Shown here one piece after another: positions 39,893 through 43,760 of a stretch of DNA of 43,760 nucleotides. This DNA is from Nitrospirota bacterium (GTDB lineage Bacteria; Nitrospirota; Thermodesulfovibrionia; Thermodesulfovibrionales; JdFR-88): contig JAKAMR010000008.1 in assembly GCA_021812785.1 (NCBI GenBank), forward strand, positions 1 to 43,760, given 5' to 3'. The number at the start of each line of letters is the position of its first letter. Position 1 is the stretch's first letter. The notes beneath the pieces were generated by a model. It was not told the DNA's origin. It saw nothing but the letters and a program-made list of their open reading frames with translations, and did no database searches. The translations under genes and the position numbers were made by a program.

Positions 39893-41253
39893 ACGAAAAG
39901 AAAGAACCGGCATACAGCAAGGGCAGCATTCTTATAGTTGATGATGAGCCCAACGCGCTCAGGGTCCTTTCAGCCATACTGGAGGGCGAGGGTTATTCGG
40001 TACAGGAACGCCTGGACTGCGACAGTGCGATCGAGACGCTTTCCAGGACCGGAATAGATGCGGTGATCGCCGATCTGAGGATGCCCGGAAAGGACGGAGG
40101 TGAACTCTTTAATTATGTTCATCTGGAGTATCCCCATATTCCTTTTATATTCCTTTCCGCCTACGGGACCGTCGAGTCCGCTGTCAGGGCTGTCGCCGGA
40201 GGGGCGTTTTATTACTTCGTCAAACCACCGGATTTTTTGAGGCTTAAAGAGGTGGTCGGGCAGGCCGTTGAAAAAAGACAAAGGCAAATGGCCCTGGGCA
40301 CGGAGCTGTCCGGAGACAGGCAAGAGCAGGGAAACCGCTACCGCATCACAGGAAGGTCGGATGTGATGCTTAAAGTGACTGAAATGATCGAATCCCTTAG
40401 CGACTGCGACTGCAGTGTCCTTATATCCGGAGAGGCAGGCACGGGCAAGGAACTGGCTGCGCGGGCGATCCATTACGGGGGACAGAACAAGGGGCAACCC
40501 TTCGTGGACGTAAACTGTTCCGCAATGCCCGGGAAACTACTGGAATCCGAGTTGTTCGGCTGTGTTAGCGGAGCCCGCGCCGGTGCATGCCAGAGAAGAG
40601 CGGGAAAGCTCAGAGAGGCCGGATGCGGCACGGTTTTCCTTGACAGGATCAGTGAGCTTGAACTGCCGCTTCAGGCTAAATTACTGCGTGCGCTGCAGGA
40701 CGGAGAGGTCGAAAAAGCCGGAGGGGACAGAAAGATCAACGCAGGTTTCAGGCTGATCGCCTCAACCAGCCGCGACCTGAATGCCGAGGTCAGGAAGGGA
40801 AATTTCAGGGACGATCTCTTTTACAGGATCAACGTGGTGCAAATAAGAATGCCTTCCTTGAAGGAAAGGATGGACGACCTGCCTCTGCTGGCTATGGAAT
40901 TTTTGGGCGGGTTCTGCCGGAGGGAGAACAAGCAGCTGTTCATCTCTGACGAGGCGCTGGACATCTTCCAGAAATATTCATGGCCGGGCAATGTCAGGCA
41001 ACTGAGGAACGTAATCGAACGGGCGGTCCTTCTTTCACGGAAGGAAAGCATAACAGCTGGTGAGCTGCCTGCGGAGCTTCTTGCAAGTGCAAAGAAGGGG
41101 CACGGTGTCTCTGGCCAGCTAAAAACCTTGAAGGAGCTTGAGCTGCAGGCTATCAGGAAGGCGCTCTCCAAGTTTGATGGAAATAAATCTCGAGCAGCAA
41201 GGGAGCTAGGGATATCCCGCAAGTCTTTTTATAAAAAACTTATCGGGCATTAA
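39889..41253 (+). CDS. NtrC-like regulator with degenerate sigma-54 activation motifs
   Basis: A 454-residue paralogue of the regulator at 23692. The receiver is intact (D18-D19, acceptor D62 in V-I-A-D-L-R-M-P, K-P-P). In the AAA+ domain Walker A is intact (G-E-A-G-T-G-K-E), but the sigma-54 loop at residues 228-233 reads GARAGA for GAFTGA, and the Walker B second acid is Arg (L-D-R, 252-253) instead of Glu. Arg-finger (F-R-D-D-L-F-Y-R) and W-P-G-N-V-R-Q-L are kept, as is the Fis-type helix-turn-helix (N-K-S-R-A-A-R-E-L-G-I-S). It should bind DNA and perhaps ATP, but probably cannot activate sigma-54 polymerase alone; it may act as an inhibitor or hetero-oligomer partner. ATG overlaps the fusion gene stop. 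Confidence 0.9.
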   Translation: MNEKKEPAYSKGSILIVDDEPNALRVLSAILEGEGYSVQERLDCDSAIETLSRTGIDAVIADLRMPGKDGGELFNYVHLEYPHIPFIFLSAYGTVESAVRAVAGGAFYYFVKPPDFLRLKEVVGQAVEKRQRQMALGTELSGDRQEQGNRYRITGRSDVMLKVTEMIESLSDCDCSVLISGEAGTGKELAARAIHYGGQNKGQPFVDVNCSAMPGKLLESELFGCVSGARAGACQRRAGKLREAGCGTVFLDRISELELPLQAKLLRALQDGEVEKAGGDRKINAGFRLIASTSRDLNAEVRKGNFRDDLFYRINVVQIRMPSLKERMDDLPLLAMEFLGGFCRRENKQLFISDEALDIFQKYSWPGNVRQLRNVIERAVLLSRKESITAGELPAELLASAKKGHGVSGQLKTLKELELQAIRKALSKFDGNKSRAARELGISRKSFYKKLIGH

Positions 41254-41358
41254 ACAAAAAGGGCGGGGAAAAAGACGTTACCTGTTTCCATTGTAAACAG
41301 CCGGCGTTGCCTGTTCTGTAGCAAAAATACACATCGGGGCCCGGGGGAAAGAGGCAAG

Positions 41359-41736
41359 ATGGACGAAAAGAGAATACTCATAATAGACGAGCAAAGGTTT
41401 TCGCGGATATGTTACGCCATTCTTTCCAGCGAAGGTTACGATACCCATGTGCCGGCAACCCCTGAGGAATTCATTCCCCTGCTTAACAGTGGGGGCTTCC
41501 ATCTGGTGATTACCAGTTATCCGTTCGGAAACGGGATCATGAAGCAGGCAAAAGGCCTGGAAATGCCGGTAATCATACTTACTGACCAGATCGATTGGGA
41601 ACTTCTGCAGACATTGGAGTTACTAAAAAATTCCTGTTGCCTCCTTAAACCCCTTGACTACCAAAAATTCAAGGATATAGTCAAACAGTTCTGCCATCCG
41701 GATCATGCCGAGCGTTCCGTATACAGACTTATATGA
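41359..41736 (+). CDS. Stand-alone pseudo-receiver
   Basis: A 125-residue single receiver-like domain: R-I-L-I-I-D-E-Q at the start (one acidic pair member kept, D10-E11), H-L-V-I-T-S-Y at strand 3 with Ser53 in place of the acceptor Asp, and the conserved Lys in L-L-K-P-L-D. Phosphorylation at the usual site is therefore unlikely. Strand-helix pattern and length are normal, so it is a folded pseudo-receiver, not a fragment. It follows the degenerate NtrC-like gene by 105 bases and is likely to work with it, for instance as a partner for dimerisation. ATG 41359 has GAGGC upstream. Confidence 0.8.
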   Translation: MDEKRILIIDEQRFSRICYAILSSEGYDTHVPATPEEFIPLLNSGGFHLVITSYPFGNGIMKQAKGLEMPVIILTDQIDWELLQTLELLKNSCCLLKPLDYQKFKDIVKQFCHPDHAERSVYRLI

Positions 41737-41766
41737 ATTGCGCCCGCTTCATGTGTGGATTTTCCA

Positions 41767-41782
41767 CGGCATGCTAATTGCA
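41767..41782 (+). promoter_or_regulatory. Sigma-54 promoter of the rmlC-like operon
   Basis: CGGCATGCTAATTGCA: GG and GC in exact -24/-12 register; nine bases around the -12 box (GCTAATTGC) are identical to the promoter at 35131. Predicted start about 41793, giving a leader of about 119 bases. Confidence 0.78.
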
Positions 41783-41852
41783 TTTATGGATATAGCCGCA
41801 CCTGAAGTTTTTTGTGCTGGTTTTCTGGACGAACAACTGAAAAAATGCCTTT

Positions 41853-41893
41853 CCGGTCCCGCACTGCGGATGTGACCGGGAAGGCGGAGCATT
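41853..41893 (+). promoter_or_regulatory. Leader hairpin plus ops-like element, copy 3
   Basis: CCGGTC (41853-41858) pairs with GACCGG (41874-41879), enclosing an inner CCGC-ACT-GCGG stem. AAGGCGGAGCATT follows at 41881-41893 and matches the copy at 35804. It lies between the sigma-54 promoter and the rmlC-like gene, whose own Shine-Dalgarno (GGTGGAG) is separate, so this copy is not simply a ribosome site. Confidence 0.6.
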
Positions 41894-41911
41894 ATCAGAG
41901 GTGGAGCTTCT

Positions 41912-42469
41912 ATGATATCCATCAAGACCAAGCTTAAGGATGCCTTGATTGTGGAGCCGGACAAGTCCGGGGATGAGAGAGAGATCTTTTCTCCCAGTGC
42001 ATGGTGCCAGCACGAATTCGAGATATTGGGAATGGACAAAAAGCCTGTGCAGTCGAACATCTCCTTCAACAAGAAAAGGGGCACCCTGAGGGGACTCTAT
42101 TACCAGGAGCACCCTTTTTGCGAGGCCAAGCTTGTCAGGTGCAACATGGGCGCGGCATATTTCGTGGTAATAGACCTGCGGCCGGAGTCCGAAACATACC
42201 TGCAGTGGATCTCCGTTGAACTGTCAGAGAAAAACAAAAGGCTTTTCTACGTCCCGGAGGGCCTGGCCCACGGGTTCATGACCCTGAGGGACAATACGGA
42301 GGTCTTTTACCAGATGTCCCAATACTATATGCCGGAATATGCCCGGGGCATAAGGTGGGACGATCCGCTATTCGGTATCAAATGGCCGCTAAAGGTGTCC
42401 GTGATATCGGAAAAAGACAGTCAGTATCCTTATTTCGCGGCACTTCCTGACCGATCGCTTGCCTTTTAA
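41912..42469 (+). CDS. RmlC-like cupin (dTDP-4-dehydrorhamnose 3,5-epimerase family), catalytic His replaced
   Basis: A 185-residue cupin of the RmlC family: F-N-K-K-R-G-T-L-R-G, A-K-L-V-R-C-x-x-G-A-A-Y-F-V-V-I-D-L-R, S-E-T-Y-L-Q-W, V-P-E-G-L-A-H-G-F-M-T-L, and D-P-L-F-G-I-K-W-P. RmlC epimerises C3 and C5 of a 4-keto-6-deoxy sugar. The usual R-G-L-H-Y-Q reads R-G-L-Y-Y-Q: residue 63, the proposed catalytic base His, is Tyr. Epimerase activity is thus doubtful, and a relative with another sugar or reaction is possible. No rmlA, rmlB or rmlD is seen beside it. ATG 41912 follows GGTGGAG by 5 bases; the leader has a sigma-54 promoter and the ops-like element. Confidence 0.87.
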   Translation: MISIKTKLKDALIVEPDKSGDEREIFSPSAWCQHEFEILGMDKKPVQSNISFNKKRGTLRGLYYQEHPFCEAKLVRCNMGAAYFVVIDLRPESETYLQWISVELSEKNKRLFYVPEGLAHGFMTLRDNTEVFYQMSQYYMPEYARGIRWDDPLFGIKWPLKVSVISEKDSQYPYFAALPDRSLAF

Positions 42470-42509
42470 AAAAAATCCAAAACTGCACTGGCGGGGGAAT
42501 TTACAGGAT

Positions 42510-43520
42510 ATGAGCAAGATACTGGTTACCGGAGCCGCCGGATTCATAGGGTTCCATCTGTGCATGAAGTTGCTGGACCGTGGAGATGATGTAGTGGGGC
42601 TGGACAACCTCAATGATTATTATGATGTGAATCTTAAGCTGGCCAGGCTAGGTCAGCTTGGACCGCTGGACGGCTTCAAATTCGTCAGGCTGGATCTGTC
42701 TGACAGGGATGGGGTATTGCGCCTTTTTAAGGATGAAGGGTTTGATTATGTGGTTAACCTTGCCGCACAGGCAGGAGTGCGCCATTCCATAACCAACCCG
42801 TACTCCTACATAGAAAGCAATATCATCGGATTCATCAATGTGCTCGAAGGCTGCCGCCATAACGGTGTGAAACACCTGGTGTTCGCGTCATCCAGTTCAG
42901 TGTACGGCGCAAACACACGGATGCCTTTCTCGGTCCACGACAATGTGGACCACCCCGTATCCCTGTACGCAGCCACCAAGAAGTCAAACGAGCTCATGGC
43001 CCATACTTATTCCAGTCTTTATCGCCTGCCATGCACAGGGCTGCGCTTCTTTACGGTCTATGGGCCATGGGGCAGGCCCGACATGGCCCTCTTCCTGTTC
43101 ACCAGGGCCATTAAAGAGGGCAGGCCGATAGATGTGTTCAATTACGGGAAGATGAAAAGGGATTTCACATATATAGACGATATCGCAACCGGTGTTATGA
43201 AGTTTGTGGACCATGTGCCCCAGCCGGACCCGGTATGGAACGATGATCCCGATCCCGCAACCAGTTTTACCTGCTACAGGCTCTATAATATCGGCAACAA
43301 TAACCCCGTAGAGCTGGATGCTTTTATAACGGTCCTTGAGAATTGCCTTGGGAAAAAGGCGGTCAGAAACTTGCTGCCCCTACAGCCGGGGGATGTCCCT
43401 GCGACTTGCGCCGACATAGACGGCCTGGAAAAAGAGATCGGGTTCAGGCCCTCCACAACGATCGAGCACGGCATCGGGAAATTCGTGGAATGGTATGACC
43501 AGTACTATTGCCGGGCCTGA
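42510..43520 (+). CDS. NAD-dependent epimerase, UDP-glucuronate 4-epimerase type
   Basis: About 336 residues of an extended SDR enzyme: V-T-G-A-A-G-F-I-G-F-H-L at the start, G-L-D-N-L-N-D-Y-Y-D, L-A-A-Q-A-G-V-R-H-S, S-S-S-S-V-Y-G, Tyr-Lys in L-Y-A-A-T-K-K-S-N-E, F-T-V-Y-G-P-W-G-R-P-D-M-A, and V-F-N-Y-G-K-M-K-R-D-F-T-Y-I-D-D-I. These are diagnostic of the GAE group that makes UDP-galacturonate from UDP-glucuronate. No UDP-glucose dehydrogenase is recognised in the window, so the substrate source is elsewhere or another uronate is used. ATG 42510 is preferred over an open frame from 42459, as AGGA lies just upstream and the fold begins there. Confidence 0.94.
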   Translation: MSKILVTGAAGFIGFHLCMKLLDRGDDVVGLDNLNDYYDVNLKLARLGQLGPLDGFKFVRLDLSDRDGVLRLFKDEGFDYVVNLAAQAGVRHSITNPYSYIESNIIGFINVLEGCRHNGVKHLVFASSSSVYGANTRMPFSVHDNVDHPVSLYAATKKSNELMAHTYSSLYRLPCTGLRFFTVYGPWGRPDMALFLFTRAIKEGRPIDVFNYGKMKRDFTYIDDIATGVMKFVDHVPQPDPVWNDDPDPATSFTCYRLYNIGNNNPVELDAFITVLENCLGKKAVRNLLPLQPGDVPATCADIDGLEKEIGFRPSTTIEHGIGKFVEWYDQYYCRA

Positions 43521-43597
43521 AAGCGGGGGGAAGGAAAAAGTAAAATCCCTTAACGGCCAGGCTGCAGTTTTAGAATAAACCCAGTGATGGAGGATAA

Positions 43598-43760
43598 ATG
43601 AAATCGGCATCAAAATCCGTTGATTCCGGCCCCGCAGCTTTAAAAACCACCGGTTCTCGCATCATACGCATCGAGCCGTCGAAAGGGCGGGTTTCCCTTA
43701 AGCTTGGCGAACTGTGGGAATACAGGGATCTTCTGTATTTCCTTACCTGGCGGGACTTAA
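43598..43760 (+). CDS. ABC-2 type polysaccharide export permease (Wzm-like), 5' end only
   Basis: An ATG at 43598, 8 bases after TGGAGG, opens a frame to the window end: 54 codons. Residues 21-54 read R-I-I-R-I-E-P-S-K-G-R-V-S-L-K-L-G-E-L-W-E-Y-R-D-L-L-Y-F-L-T-W-R-D-L when spaced out by residue, the conserved cytoplasmic N-terminus of O-antigen/capsule ABC exporter permeases, just before the first membrane helix. The product would flip undecaprenyl-linked glycan with a Wzt ATPase expected next, outside the window. Its presence points to an ABC-transporter-dependent pathway rather than Wzx/Wzy. The call rests on a short region. Confidence 0.8.
   Translation, partial: MKSASKSVDSGPAALKTTGSRIIRIEPSKGRVSLKLGELWEYRDLLYFLTWRDL

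Noticed and set aside
41786..41875. A 29-codon frame in the rmlC-like leader
   Set aside because: Its ATG lies upstream of the predicted transcription start from the sigma-54 promoter, and the frame has no Shine-Dalgarno, so it should not be translated.

Overview
The window looks like a chromosomal segment of a Gram-negative, probably anaerobic bacterium of moderate GC content. Coding sequence is rich in AGG (Arg) and ATA (Ile) codons, and TTG/GTG starts are common. The gene set (DHH-CBS-nucleotidyltransferase fusion, stand-alone AICAR transformylase domain, ApbE lipoprotein, many sigma-54 and GGDEF regulators, surface polysaccharide genes) would fit Nitrospirota or Desulfobacterota. This placement is an inference; no rRNA or marker phylogeny is available. 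No tRNA, rRNA, CRISPR, phage or IS element was seen.

Layout. 1-5 kb: 3' end of a Y-family DNA polymerase, yqgE, a DUF2147 gene, pepA, cysK. 5-10 kb: a diguanylate cyclase, a stand-alone AICAR transformylase-like gene, a hybrid histidine kinase. 10.6-18.9 kb: a DHH-CBS-CCA-type nucleotidyltransferase facing a minus-strand series of uvrA, apbE, yacG, a small unknown gene, a cyclophilin-fold gene and dapB. 18.9-20.9 kb: a DUF1573 gene whose frame is interrupted by an in-frame TGA exactly at the conserved Cys (candidate selenoprotein), ubiA, and a HAMP-only membrane protein. 21-29.5 kb: a GAF-GGDEF protein, a sigma-54 response regulator, galE, glmS and a small histidine kinase. 29.7-43.76 kb: a surface polysaccharide (O-antigen/capsule-like) locus.

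The polysaccharide locus starts with the full set of five activities for UDP-2,3-diacetamido-mannuronic acid (WbpA, WbpI, a WbpB-WbpD fusion, WbpE). It continues with a NusG paralogue, a second DegT aminotransferase, a 914-residue fusion of an initiating sugar-phosphate transferase and a WbpM/CapD-type 4,6-dehydratase, a sigma-54 activator with broken key motifs, a pseudo-receiver, an RmlC-like protein, a UDP-glucuronate 4-epimerase-like protein, and the start of an ABC-2 polysaccharide exporter permease cut by the window edge.

Three layers of control seem to converge on this locus. (1) Sigma-54 type -24/-12 promoters precede wbpA, the NusG paralogue and the rmlC-like gene, and a near copy precedes the GAF-GGDEF gene. 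(2) A repeated leader element resembling the ops antitermination site lies before two transcription units (a partial copy before wbpA), and the locus encodes its own NusG paralogue. (3) The fused transferase/dehydratase carries an inserted MshEN-type domain with two 24-residue motifs separated by exactly 5 residues, the known c-di-GMP-binding pattern, while two diguanylate cyclases with intact GGEEF and I-sites lie in the same window. The proposed wiring is inference; the motifs are visible in the sequence.
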